Assembly: GCF_042646065.1 (NCBI RefSeq)
Contig: NZ_JBHRTA010000016.1
Span: 194,520-258,519 of the forward strand
Direction: 5' to 3'
Source: Parapedobacter deserti
GTDB lineage: Bacteria; Bacteroidota; Bacteroidia; Sphingobacteriales; Sphingobacteriaceae
Length of the DNA stretch: 64,000 nt
Part shown: positions 32,762 through 41,327 of the stretch, in pieces
Layout of the letters: the number at the start of each line of letters is the position of its first letter
How positions within the stretch are numbered: position 1 is the stretch's first letter
The notes under the pieces: model-generated
Database searches by the model: none
Seen by the model: the letters and a program-made list of their open reading frames with translations, nothing else
Told to the model about the DNA's origin: nothing
Made by a program: the position numbers and the translations under genes

Positions 32762-33916
32762 ATGAACCAAAGCAATTCGCAAAGGCTGGCCGTGATTGCG
32801 TTCGCCTTATTATTTGTTGCCAATCCGTGTCGCGCACAGCGCGTGGCGCAGGCCGAAGAGGACCTTATGGCGATAATGGGTCGCCACCAAGCCATTGGAC
32901 TGTCTGTGGCGGTAGTGAAGGGCAGCGATATTCTCTATAGCCGATCTTTCGGTCTGAAAGACCGGGAGCGCGGAGAACTGTTGAGTAGCGATGACCTCTT
33001 CCGCATTGCTTCGATATCGAAATCGTTCGTAGCTACGGGCATCATGCAGCTGGTGGATGAGGGAAAGCTTTCACTGGAAGATGATGTGAGCCGCCTTATC
33101 GGGTTCCGTGTACGTAATCCCGCCTATCCCGATTCGGTAATCACGTTGCGGATGATCCTGTCTCACCGATCCAGCATCAGCGACAAGGGCGGGTATTTCA
33201 CGTTGGACGCGCTCAACCCGGAGAAGAACGCCGACTGGGCCAAAGCTTACAATACCTACGCACCCGGTATGGATTACCAATATTGCAACCTCAACTTTAA
33301 CCTTGCAGGAGCGATCCTTGAAAAGCGCTCCGGCCAGCGGTTTGATCACTATATTAGACAGCATATTCTCGAACCGCTTGGGCTGTATGGGGGATATAAT
33401 GTAGATGACTTAGATAGCCAGCGCTTTGTCACACTGTATTCATACAATGGTGAAGCCAACCGCTTTACGGCTTCCCCGGCAGCGTACCAATCGCGCGCAG
33501 AAGCAATCAAAGATTACGTCCACGGTTATAGCACCCCTGTCTTTTCGCCAACAGGCGGAATGAAACTCTCAGTGAATGACCTGGCGAGGTACATGATTAT
33601 GCATATGCATTACGGCCAAGCCCGGGGGGTCCGTATTCTATCGGAAGAAAGTAGCCGCATGATGCAAGCGGTGCTCACTCCTAAGTCGGGCTACGGGTTG
33701 GCGCTACGCACCATAGACGACCTCATCCCCGGCAAGGCGCTTACCGGCCACGAGGGCATTGCATACGGCTTGTACAGCGCCATGTACTTTCAGCCCGAAG
33801 AGCAATTTGGCATCGTAGCAATTACCAACGGCTGTATTACCGGATTTAAGGATGACGTGATCAACGATTTTCTTAACGCGGTATACAACTGCCTGTACCA
33901 TAATTTTTTGTTATAG
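32762..33916 (+). CDS. Exported serine hydrolase of the beta-lactamase class C family
   Basis: 384 residues from ATG 32762, beginning with a signal peptide (MNQSNSQRLAVIAFALLFVA, cleaved near AQR). Serine penicillin-recognising fold: SISK (Ser about residue 84, Lys 87), YCN in the YQYCNLNFNLAG segment (about 176-187) and the third motif HEG (TGHEGIAYG, near residue 330) in place of KTG. FSPTGGMKLSVNDLARYMIMH is also typical. Such proteins are peptidases or esterases and seldom true beta-lactamases. A near-consensus box (TATATTTA, 32750-32757) ends four bases before the ATG. Substrate unknown. Confidence 0.92.
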   Translation: MNQSNSQRLAVIAFALLFVANPCRAQRVAQAEEDLMAIMGRHQAIGLSVAVVKGSDILYSRSFGLKDRERGELLSSDDLFRIASISKSFVATGIMQLVDEGKLSLEDDVSRLIGFRVRNPAYPDSVITLRMILSHRSSISDKGGYFTLDALNPEKNADWAKAYNTYAPGMDYQYCNLNFNLAGAILEKRSGQRFDHYIRQHILEPLGLYGGYNVDDLDSQRFVTLYSYNGEANRFTASPAAYQSRAEAIKDYVHGYSTPVFSPTGGMKLSVNDLARYMIMHMHYGQARGVRILSEESSRMMQAVLTPKSGYGLALRTIDDLIPGKALTGHEGIAYGLYSAMYFQPEEQFGIVAITNGCITGFKDDVINDFLNAVYNCLYHNFLL

Positions 33917-33939
33917 CTGTCGGATTTTATATACCTTTG
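33907..33939 (+). promoter_or_regulatory. ispH promoter
   Basis: TTTG (33907-33910), 21 bases, TACCTTTG (33932-33939), ending seven bases before the ispH ATG. The -33 element lies inside the end of the upstream gene. Confidence 0.78.
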
Positions 33940-33946
33940 CAAAGGT

Positions 33947-34795
33947 ATGGGCTATAACTTAAAGGTGACCATCGACAAAGATTCCGGGTTCTGCTTCGGG
34001 GTGGTGTATGCCATTGATATGGCAGAGGAGATACTCCAACAGGACGGACACCTGTATTGCCTTGGCGATATCGTGCACAACGATGAAGAGGTGAACCGCC
34101 TGAAGGCCAAGGGGCTTCGGATCATCAGCCATGAACAGCTGCCCGCATTGAAAAACGAAAAGGTACTCATCCGTGCGCATGGCGAAGCCCCTGAGACCTA
34201 CCGCATCGCGCTCGAAAATAACATTACGCTTATTGATGCTTCCTGCCCGGTGGTGCTCAAGTTGCAGAACCGGGTGAAAACATCCTACGATCAGCAGGAG
34301 AAAATCCTGATCTACGGCAAGCATGGCCATGCGGAAGTCATCGGCTTACATGGTCAGACCAACGGCGACGCCATCGTTTTTCAGGATATAGCCGAATTGG
34401 ACGGAATGGAATTGCCGGATAGTTTTACGCTTTACAGCCAGACTACCAAAAGCGTGGATAAGTTTTATGCCATAAAAGACGAACTGCTCAGCCGAGGGTA
34501 TGATGTGAAAGCCAATGACACGATCTGCCGGCAAGTGTCAAACCGCTATGACGAGTTGGGCGATTTTGCCGCCCGCTTTGACAAGGTGGTGTTCGTGTCG
34601 GGCAAAAAGTCGTCAAACGGCCGGGTATTGTATGATGTATGCCTTCGTCGCAACGCTAACAGCTATTTTGTATCGGACTCTTCGGAACTGAAGCGCGAGA
34701 ACTTCAGTCCGGGTGATACCGTCGGCATATGCGGCGCAACATCCACCCCGATGTGGCTGATGGAACAGGTGAAAGCTGCATTGGAAAAATTTTAA
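33947..34795 (+). CDS. ispH: 4-hydroxy-3-methylbut-2-enyl diphosphate reductase IspH
   Basis: Last step of the MEP isoprenoid pathway, making IPP and DMAPP with a [4Fe-4S] cluster. 282 residues. The three cluster cysteines are in DSGFCFGVVYAI (Cys16), LIDASCPVVLKLQNRV (about 102) and NDTICRQVSNRYDEL (about 193); substrate-binding AHGEAPETY, GKHGHAEVIGLHGQT and ATSTPMWL are present. dxs, the first gene of the same pathway, is in this window at 49-51 kb. Predicted near-leaderless message. Confidence 0.97.
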   Translation: MGYNLKVTIDKDSGFCFGVVYAIDMAEEILQQDGHLYCLGDIVHNDEEVNRLKAKGLRIISHEQLPALKNEKVLIRAHGEAPETYRIALENNITLIDASCPVVLKLQNRVKTSYDQQEKILIYGKHGHAEVIGLHGQTNGDAIVFQDIAELDGMELPDSFTLYSQTTKSVDKFYAIKDELLSRGYDVKANDTICRQVSNRYDELGDFAARFDKVVFVSGKKSSNGRVLYDVCLRRNANSYFVSDSSELKRENFSPGDTVGICGATSTPMWLMEQVKAALEKF

Positions 34796-34856
34796 TCGTC
34801 AAGTCATCTAAGCATCAAATTATCACTGTATTAAGGGTGCTCCCTTGATAAATTCG

Positions 34857-34864
34857 TATCTTTG
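34857..34864 (+). promoter_or_regulatory. hemH promoter -7 box
   Basis: TATCTTTG, exact match, ending six bases before the hemH ATG at 34871. The in-frame TTG at 34862 lies inside this box and cannot be the start. Confidence 0.75.
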
Positions 34865-34870
34865 CTGTCC

Positions 34871-35932
34871 ATGAGTAAAGTGAAGAAGGGCGTATTGTTA
34901 ATCAACCTCGGCACACCGGACAGTCCTGCTGTGCCGGACGTGAAGCGTTATCTTATCGAGTTTTTGATGGATGGACGGGTCATCGATATACCTGCTTGGC
35001 GGCGGACACTGCTGGTAAAGGGAATTATTGTGCCGTTCCGCGCGCCCAATTCGGCAAAGCTTTACCGGGAGATATGGGATAGCCAGACTGGTTCGCCTCT
35101 GCTGCATTACAGCAAAGTACAGCGGCAGCTGCTCCAGCAGCAGCTTGGCGCCGACTACCACGTGGAACTGGCCATGCGATATCAAAATCCGTCTATCCCT
35201 AAAGCATTGGCAAATTTGAAGCGGCTAAATGTGGATAGTATACGGATTGTACCGCTGTTTCCGCAGTATGCTTCGGCTACTACGGGGTCCGTAATCGAAA
35301 AGATAACGGAAGAGATAAGGGATTGGCCGACGTTTCCGGCGCTATCGGTGGCCAACCACTTCTATGATAACGAGTTGATGGTGGAGGTGTTTGTGGAAAA
35401 CGCCAAGAAACACCGGCCGGAAACATACGACCATTTTCTCTTCAGTTACCACGGGCTGCCGGTGAGGCAATTACTTGATGTGGATGGTAGCGGCAAGCAT
35501 GTTTGTGACCAAGCGGGTTGCCGGGAACGGATTGATGGGCTCAATAAATTTTGTTACGTGGCGCAGTGCTACGCTACCACGAGGCTCATCGCCGGGCGCC
35601 TTGACTTGAAAACGGACGATTATACCGTGTGCTTTCAGTCGCGGCTTGGCAAAACACCGTGGATACAGCCATACACGAGCGACGTACTGAAAGAGGCAGC
35701 AGCAAAAGGTAAAAAGCGACTGCTCGTGTTCAGCCCGGCGTTCGTAGCGGATTGCCTGGAGACCATCTACGAAATTGGCACAGAATATGCAACTGAATTT
35801 AAGGAGCTTGGCGGAGAAAAGGTGCAACTGGTGGAAAGCCTTAATGACCATCCCAAGTGGATTGCAGCACTGGAACAATTGGCGCGGGGAGAGCTGTCAG
35901 GGTGGCCGAAAAGTGAAAGTTTGACGTTATAA
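34871..35932 (+). CDS. hemH: Ferrochelatase HemH
   Basis: Inserts ferrous iron into protoporphyrin IX to give heme. 353 residues from ATG 34871. GVLLINLGTPDSPAVPDVKRYL (given in part; residue 6 on), SGPL-like GSPLLHYSKVQRQLL, VPLFPQYASATTGSV, and the active-site FSYHGLPVRQL (His about 197) with later VFSPAFVADCLETIYEIGTE are the family marks. The segment CDQAGCRERIDGLNKFCYVAQC is cysteine-rich; some bacterial ferrochelatases carry Fe-S clusters, but I cannot assign one here. The metallophosphoesterase gene starts one base after the stop. Confidence 0.96.
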   Translation: MSKVKKGVLLINLGTPDSPAVPDVKRYLIEFLMDGRVIDIPAWRRTLLVKGIIVPFRAPNSAKLYREIWDSQTGSPLLHYSKVQRQLLQQQLGADYHVELAMRYQNPSIPKALANLKRLNVDSIRIVPLFPQYASATTGSVIEKITEEIRDWPTFPALSVANHFYDNELMVEVFVENAKKHRPETYDHFLFSYHGLPVRQLLDVDGSGKHVCDQAGCRERIDGLNKFCYVAQCYATTRLIAGRLDLKTDDYTVCFQSRLGKTPWIQPYTSDVLKEAAAKGKKRLLVFSPAFVADCLETIYEIGTEYATEFKELGGEKVQLVESLNDHPKWIAALEQLARGELSGWPKSESLTL

Positions 35933-35933
35933 G

Positions 35934-37202
35934 ATGATTGTTTTCAATACGTTTATATTACTCGTAATAGACTTCTATATTTACAAAGCGTTACGGGCTT
36001 CGTCGTTGAAATGGGCAAAAACCGCCTTGTTTTCGCGGCTATGGTGGACTTATAGTTTAGCCCTTGCCGGAGCGATGGTACTCAGCATCTACATCAGTAT
36101 GCCATTGATGATGCGCTCCATTATTCTCGTCGCCTTTTTTCTGACGTTTGTCGCTAAATTTATTTATTTATTGGTTTTGCTTGCCGATGACATACGGCGG
36201 GGTGGGATATGGCTGAAAAGGCTGATTACTCCGAAGCGGGAACAGCTGGCAACGGCGGAAGCCCCACTTCCTGAGCGGCCGGTAAATGGTATCACACGGT
36301 CGGACTTTTTGACCAAAGCGGGCATTCTCGTCGCTTCGATCCCCATCGCGCCGATGGGTTGGGGAGTGATATCCGGCGCGTATGACTACAAAGTGCGCCG
36401 GCAGAAGCTTTATCTGCCCAACCTGCCCCGTGAGTTTCACGGCATAAAGATCGGGCAGTTGTCCGACATCCACTCCGGGAGTTTTTACAACAAGGTAGCG
36501 GTGCAAGGCGGGGTGGAGATGCTATTAGCGGAAAAGCCGGATGTTGTGTTCTTTACGGGCGACCTAGTAAACCACCTGGCCAAGGAGATGCGCGATTACC
36601 AGGATATTTTTTCCAAGGTTCAGGCTCCTTTGGGTGTTTATTCCGTATTGGGTAACCACGACTACGGTGACTACCATTTCGGTCCGGAGGCGTCAACGGC
36701 GAAAGCCAAGAACTTTCAAGACCTGAAAGACACCCATAAGGTGATGGGCTGGGACCTGCTGCTCAACGAGAACCGGAGGCTTCGCGTGGATAATGAGGAA
36801 ATCGGTATCATCGGTGTGGAAAACTGGGGTACCGGACGATTTCCGAAGCACGGCCGTCTTGATCAGGCCCTTATAGGTAGCGAGGAGATGCCGGTAAAGC
36901 TGCTGTTGTCACACGATCCCTCGCATTGGCGGGAAGAAGTGTTGTCAAGACCTGACGTGGACGTGATGTTTGCAGGCCACACCCACGGCATGCAATTCGG
37001 CGTACGCATCGGCAATATCAAATGGAGTCCTGCACAGTACATTTACAAGGAGTGGGCAGGGCGGTATCAGGAAGGTAAACAGCAGCTTTATGTCAACACT
37101 GGATTCGGATTTCTGGGCTATCCAGGACGCGTGGGTATCTTACCTGAGATCACGGTTTTCGAATTGCTAAAGGGCGAGAACCCGAAACGGGGCAACGCCT
37201 AA
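35934..37202 (+). CDS. Membrane-anchored metallophosphoesterase (YkuE-like)
   Basis: 422 residues: three N-terminal membrane helices (about 3-18, 35-58, 62-85), a linker, a further hydrophobic stretch near 128-150, and a calcineurin-like phosphoesterase domain. Metal motifs in order: QLSDIHSG (about residue 180), FFTGDLVNH, LGNHDYGDY, LLLSHDPSHW and FAGHTHGMQFG. Relatives are phosphodiesterases or UDP-diacylglucosamine pyrophosphatase-like enzymes and often act outside the cytoplasm. The gene starts one base after hemH, so it is co-transcribed with it. Substrate unknown. Confidence 0.92.
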   Translation: MIVFNTFILLVIDFYIYKALRASSLKWAKTALFSRLWWTYSLALAGAMVLSIYISMPLMMRSIILVAFFLTFVAKFIYLLVLLADDIRRGGIWLKRLITPKREQLATAEAPLPERPVNGITRSDFLTKAGILVASIPIAPMGWGVISGAYDYKVRRQKLYLPNLPREFHGIKIGQLSDIHSGSFYNKVAVQGGVEMLLAEKPDVVFFTGDLVNHLAKEMRDYQDIFSKVQAPLGVYSVLGNHDYGDYHFGPEASTAKAKNFQDLKDTHKVMGWDLLLNENRRLRVDNEEIGIIGVENWGTGRFPKHGRLDQALIGSEEMPVKLLLSHDPSHWREEVLSRPDVDVMFAGHTHGMQFGVRIGNIKWSPAQYIYKEWAGRYQEGKQQLYVNTGFGFLGYPGRVGILPEITVFELLKGENPKRGNA

Positions 37203-37212
37203 CCGTTTTACA

Positions 37213-38382
37213 TCACTGCTCAGTTGTGTTCCAGTAAATTTTCAGGTTGTGGGTATCCCGTCCTGCGGCTATGATATCCAGTTTACCATCACCATTCAGA
37301 TCGGCTACGACCAGATCTTCGCAGGCCATATCTCCGATGTCTACTGCACGGGTTGTCCAAGCCTCCCATAATGCGTTGAACGGTATATACAGTTTAATCC
37401 CCACGTGTCCGGATTCATTCGGGTTGCGCCAACCCGCCACTACTTGATCCCGGCCAAGGCCATTGAAATCAGCGACAGCTAAGGCGTGACCTTCATTTAG
37501 TGTCTCATCCAATATTACCTGTTCAGCTCGGTTGATTTTAGGGATGCCTGCACGCGGCACATATGCGGTAAGTATGTTGCCGTGCAACGGCCCGATGCCT
37601 GCCAACAGCGGAGTGTTGTTTCCCGCACTTCCTACGCGAACTTCGCTGAATCCGTGGCCCTTTATCAGCCAACGATTGCCGTGGACCCTCCACTTGCCCC
37701 TGGAATATGAGAAAGCTTTCACCCCCTCTTTGCCAGCGATATAGATGCATTCGTTTCCACCATCGTCGTGTACGTCGAGGTTGTGTGTGAGATGCATGGA
37801 TTCATCGATGACCCAATGCCGCCACGGCTGGCGCGGATTGTCGGGTTTTTCGTAAGCGATTACTGTGGCCCCTTTGCCTTCGCCGTGCTGATTGCCCCGG
37901 CCGTGAAGCGGTAACACAATGAGGTGGTATCTTCCTTCCTCGGCTTTTGCCCAGCGCATGCGGTGTACGGTAGGCTCATGGTGCAGTTTAACGGGGGTCC
38001 ATCGTTCCGTGGGGTCGGCCGGCCGGATGAGGTAATGCACGGACCCGGACTTCGCGGTATCCACCGTTTCTCCGGGATTCCATTGGGCGCCTACGGCTAC
38101 TTCCACCTTTCCGTCGCCATCGATGTCTCGCGCCGCAATGCACACATTGTCGTGTTCGGTCAGGTTTTCCACCATGACAAACTTCTTCCAGTCCCCATTC
38201 CGATACCAGACGAATTGCTTTTTATCGGCCAACAGGATATCGGGTTTGCCATCGCCATCGACGTCCCCGATGGCAAGCCCGTATCCGATGGATACCTGGT
38301 CATCTATTAGTTGCTGTTCAAAAGAGGGGTACGATTGGGGTGTATAAAACAGTAAGCTAAGTCCCAAAAAAAGATCGCTCAT
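37213..38382 (-). CDS. FG-GAP/VCBS repeat protein
   Basis: 389 residues with several calcium-binding FG-GAP blades: AIGDVDGDGKPDILLADKK (about residue 37), ARDIDGDGKVEVAVGAQWN, AVADFNGLGRDQVVAGW and VVADLNGDGKLDIIAAGRD at the C-terminus, consistent with a beta-propeller. The N-terminus has a short hydrophobic stretch but no convincing signal peptide; an upstream start may be missed. It follows the GH32 gene by 62 bases on the same strand, which suggests a role in carbohydrate binding or surface attachment. Family known from secreted Bacteroidota and planctomycete proteins; function unknown. Confidence 0.87.
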   Translation of the reverse strand: MSDLFLGLSLLFYTPQSYPSFEQQLIDDQVSIGYGLAIGDVDGDGKPDILLADKKQFVWYRNGDWKKFVMVENLTEHDNVCIAARDIDGDGKVEVAVGAQWNPGETVDTAKSGSVHYLIRPADPTERWTPVKLHHEPTVHRMRWAKAEEGRYHLIVLPLHGRGNQHGEGKGATVIAYEKPDNPRQPWRHWVIDESMHLTHNLDVHDDGGNECIYIAGKEGVKAFSYSRGKWRVHGNRWLIKGHGFSEVRVGSAGNNTPLLAGIGPLHGNILTAYVPRAGIPKINRAEQVILDETLNEGHALAVADFNGLGRDQVVAGWRNPNESGHVGIKLYIPFNALWEAWTTRAVDIGDMACEDLVVADLNGDGKLDIIAAGRDTHNLKIYWNTTEQ

Positions 38383-38444
38383 GTCAGTTTGATTTTTCCT
38401 ACAACAATGATGGCGTCCACTTGGTTTGCCTATACATCATGAAG

Positions 38445-40088
38445 TTATTTCCAAATGGACTTTGCGCCGAACACCTCCAAGTTTTTTACTTCAATGTTGT
38501 TGCCCCAGAAGTGAAAGCCCTCTTTGTTGTTGCCGTCAGGCGTCCGCTGCATGGAATAGGAATACGCCCCACCGTCGATAAATACCTCGATATTGGTTCT
38601 GTCGATGTAGATATCGGCTGAAATCTCCATACTGGTCATGTCCTCTGGTGAATAGAATACGCCGTTCAGCATGTTGTAATTAAGGTCGTAATCCACTATG
38701 CGTTGACCGAACAGATTCAATCCGGCGTTGGTCGCATGCGACAGTTTAAAGGTGGTTTTTATCCGCAAGCAATCAGCGTCATCAAATTGGTCCATTAACC
38801 GATTCGCTTTATCAGACGTCAGGTTTCTCCATTGCTGCATCGGCATGAAAAGCCGTTCAGTTTCCTTCACTGGCACATTGAACAAACGCGGGCCGTCTTT
38901 CGTGGTACGGAGGGTCAACTCGGTTGGCAGCAGCATCATGCCGTTAAAGGGCATACCAGGGTGGTCTATGCGGCCCCAGCCGATCTGGACACGCCGGCCG
39001 TCCGGCATATTGTTAAATGTTTGAGCGGCATATATGGAACCTGTAGTATATTGATATTTCCCCGCGTCCGGCCTAAACACCTTGCCGTCAAAGGAACCCA
39101 GCATATAGGTTCCGGAAGCGCCGTACATGACCCATTTGGTGTTGCTGGGGTTGCCGTCTATCGGAAGATCAAACAGCTCTGGACATTCCCAGAAGCCAGT
39201 GACATGGCTTTCATAATTCCACTCTTTTAGGTTGGTAGATGTATAGATGGAGTGCCCATCCCGTTCGTTAAGCACCATCACCCAGTGGCTGCCCGGTTTA
39301 TACCAGAACACTTTCGGGTCGCGTGTGTCCTTGCTCTTCCATTTGTGTTTTGAGTCGATAACGGGATTTACTTCATCCTTGGTGAACGTACGCCCGTTAT
39401 CGAGGCTGTAAGCGATGCATTGCACCTGCTTTTCGGCATTATCAGCGGTATAGGCAACAATCATTGCGGGTACACCACCTTGGTTGTAGCCCGCTGTATT
39501 GTTATAGTCAATGGCCGCAGAGCCCGAGAACATGGTGCCTAAGTGATCTGGAAATAATGCAGTCGGCAGTTCCTGCCAATGAATCAGATCTTTGCTGACG
39601 GCGTGTCCCCAATGCATGTTTTCCCATTCCCGCTCATAGGGGTTATGCTGATAGAAAAGGTGGTATTCTTCATCATGATAGACCAACCCGTTGGGGTCGT
39701 TAATCCATCCACGTTGTGATGTGAAGTGAAATTGCGGACGGTTGCTTTCATTGTACAGGCTGTCTTGTCCAGCGATGGTATCGGCTTGGTAAATTTTACG
39801 CAGTCCATGTTGGTTGCCCTCATAGGTGATCTTCATTGTTTTGCCTTTTAAGTCGGATACATCCTTGAACACCCAGTAGTCGGTCTCTCCAGCGGCAAGC
39901 CGTATGACAACAGAAATGTGGGGTTTGCCATTTATGTGAAAGGTCATTTTGCCTCTATCCTGCTGGTGTGATACCGGCAAGTTGAGGTATCTTTTAGTGA
40001 TGTTGATCTCGATTTCGCCGGCGAATAGGAAGAAGTTTGCCAAAAGCAAAATACCGGTAGTAACCGTTTTGACTGTCGATAGTTTCAT
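38445..40088 (-). CDS. Glycoside hydrolase family 32 (levanase/inulinase/invertase)
   Basis: 547-residue secreted enzyme acting on beta-fructosides. Signal peptide (about 1-24), then a ~95-residue N-terminal domain common to Bacteroidota GH32 (DUF4980), then the five-bladed propeller: QRGWINDPNGLVYHD (nucleophile Asp), YQHNPYEREWENMHWGHAVS, KDTRDPKVFWYK (transition-state RDP) and GFWECPELFDLP (acid/base Glu in ECP). All three catalytic carboxylates are present. A C-terminal beta-sandwich ends in VFIDGGAYSYSMQRTPDG. No SusC/SusD pair or fructokinase is adjacent, so the partner import system lies elsewhere. Confidence 0.96.
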   Translation of the reverse strand: MKLSTVKTVTTGILLLANFFLFAGEIEINITKRYLNLPVSHQQDRGKMTFHINGKPHISVVIRLAAGETDYWVFKDVSDLKGKTMKITYEGNQHGLRKIYQADTIAGQDSLYNESNRPQFHFTSQRGWINDPNGLVYHDEEYHLFYQHNPYEREWENMHWGHAVSKDLIHWQELPTALFPDHLGTMFSGSAAIDYNNTAGYNQGGVPAMIVAYTADNAEKQVQCIAYSLDNGRTFTKDEVNPVIDSKHKWKSKDTRDPKVFWYKPGSHWVMVLNERDGHSIYTSTNLKEWNYESHVTGFWECPELFDLPIDGNPSNTKWVMYGASGTYMLGSFDGKVFRPDAGKYQYTTGSIYAAQTFNNMPDGRRVQIGWGRIDHPGMPFNGMMLLPTELTLRTTKDGPRLFNVPVKETERLFMPMQQWRNLTSDKANRLMDQFDDADCLRIKTTFKLSHATNAGLNLFGQRIVDYDLNYNMLNGVFYSPEDMTSMEISADIYIDRTNIEVFIDGGAYSYSMQRTPDGNNKEGFHFWGNNIEVKNLEVFGAKSIWK

Positions 40089-40382
40089 CAGCGTATGTTT
40101 AAATCATTTGTTTTATTTTGGCCACGGATTTGTTTATACAGCCGCTCTTGCTGAGTTGATCAGTGGGTGACTTCAATTTGTTTCCGCTACACGAAGGTAT
40201 TCGTTTACCGGCGTATTTGCAATGCCCCGGCCTAACCGGTCAAAAAATCTGAGGCACGCCATTGCCAGTCCACTGAGCTCATGGCGTAACGCTTCACAAC
40301 GAAAGTCCGGTTGTCCAATTGGTTGGCGCCGGCAGCTGACAAGCTGGTATGCTTTAGGAACAGGACTTTGGCAGATATTTTC
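40089..40382. other. Intergenic region between GH32 and esterase
   Basis: About 290 bases between divergent genes with no credible coding frame. It should carry the leftward GH32 promoter; I see no perfect -7 box on that strand near the ATG at 40088. The rightward signals start at 40383. Confidence 0.45.
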
Positions 40383-40390
40383 TAACTTTG
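40383..40390 (+). promoter_or_regulatory. Promoter -7 box upstream of the esterase
   Basis: TAACTTTG, exact -7 match. An ATG follows after three bases (40394) and opens a 12-codon frame; the esterase starts 89 bases downstream. No -33 TTTG at proper spacing. Confidence 0.5.
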
Positions 40391-40393
40391 CGG

Positions 40394-40432
40394 ATGAAAG
40401 ACAATCTGACTTTATTTGGTGGAAAGGAATAA
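40394..40432 (+). other. Candidate leaderless mini-ORF upstream of the esterase
   Basis: 12 codons, MKDNLTLFGGKE then TAA, starting three bases after a perfect -7 box. A second frame of 12 codons follows at 40445. Translation inferred from position only. Confidence 0.3.
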
Positions 40433-40444
40433 AGTAGTACTTTT

Positions 40445-40483
40445 ATGGGTTTATCTAATAATTTGACCGTATTGATACGATGA
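40445..40483 (+). other. Candidate mini-ORF coupled to the esterase gene
   Basis: 12 codons, MGLSNNLTVLIR, with TGA at 40481-40483 overlapping the esterase ATG (40480-40482) as ATGA. Geometry of translational coupling, but chance is not excluded for so short a frame. Confidence 0.27.
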
Positions 40484-41268
40484 AGCAAACCTTACTGATT
40501 GTTTTTTATAGTGTTTTTGTGTTGATGAGTGGATACACCCAGGAGCTATCAGCGTTTCAGAACGAGCGTTTGATTCACCGTGGCGACACACTGCCGTACC
40601 GCATATTATATCCCGAGGGTTATGATCCGCAGGAGAGCTACCCGGTCCTTTTCTTTCTGCACGGGGCTGGCGAACGGGGAAACGATAATGCGAGGCAGCT
40701 GGTTCACGGAGCCAGGCTGTTTTTGGCAGACAGCATCCGGCAGGCGTTTCCAGCTATCGTAATATTTCCTCAATGTCCGGCGGATTCTTACTGGAGCAAC
40801 GTTGACATCCAATCTAACGCAGAACTGGGAAAGCGCGAATTTTATTTCCGTACCGGAGGCAAGCCGTCCAAGGGGATGGCGCTGTTTCTGCGGCTGGTGA
40901 AGCAAGTGTTGAAAGACGAGCCTGTAGATAAACAGCGGATTTATATCGGTGGGCTATCGATGGGAGGAATGGGTACCTATGAAGCACTACGGCGCAAACC
41001 CAAGTTATTTGCCGCTGCATTTGCGATTTGTGGGGGAGACCATACGGCCAATGTGCGTAAGTACGCTCATGTGCCGCTATGGATATTTCACGGAGAGCAG
41101 GACGATGTTGTTCCGGCGACTCACTCGCACGCCATTGTGTCTGAACTTCGGCGTTTGGGTGCAAGCCCTAAAGCTACATTCTATCCGACGGCCAACCACA
41201 ACAGCTGGGATCCGGCTTTTGCCGAGGCTGATTTGCTTCCCTGGCTGTTTAGCCACAGCAAAAAGTAA
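40480..41268 (+). CDS. Secreted alpha/beta hydrolase (esterase/phospholipase type)
   Basis: 262 residues with a signal peptide (MKQTLLIVFYSVFVLMSGYT). Alpha/beta-hydrolase core: YPVLFFLHGAGERGND (oxyanion region, about 51-66), IGGLSMGGMGTYEALRRKP with nucleophile GLSMG (Ser about 159), LWIFHGEQDDVVPATHS (acid Asp) and TANHNSWDPAF (catalytic His). The layout fits the putative esterase/polyhydroxybutyrate-depolymerase-like group that is common beside carbohydrate enzymes in Bacteroidota. It may remove acetyl or feruloyl groups; the substrate is not determinable. Divergent from GH32. Confidence 0.91.
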   Translation: MKQTLLIVFYSVFVLMSGYTQELSAFQNERLIHRGDTLPYRILYPEGYDPQESYPVLFFLHGAGERGNDNARQLVHGARLFLADSIRQAFPAIVIFPQCPADSYWSNVDIQSNAELGKREFYFRTGGKPSKGMALFLRLVKQVLKDEPVDKQRIYIGGLSMGGMGTYEALRRKPKLFAAAFAICGGDHTANVRKYAHVPLWIFHGEQDDVVPATHSHAIVSELRRLGASPKATFYPTANHNSWDPAFAEADLLPWLFSHSKK

Positions 41269-41327
41269 GCACGTATTGTAACACATGGTGGCCTATGGGG
41301 TCTAATCATCTGTAAAACTGCTCTGAG

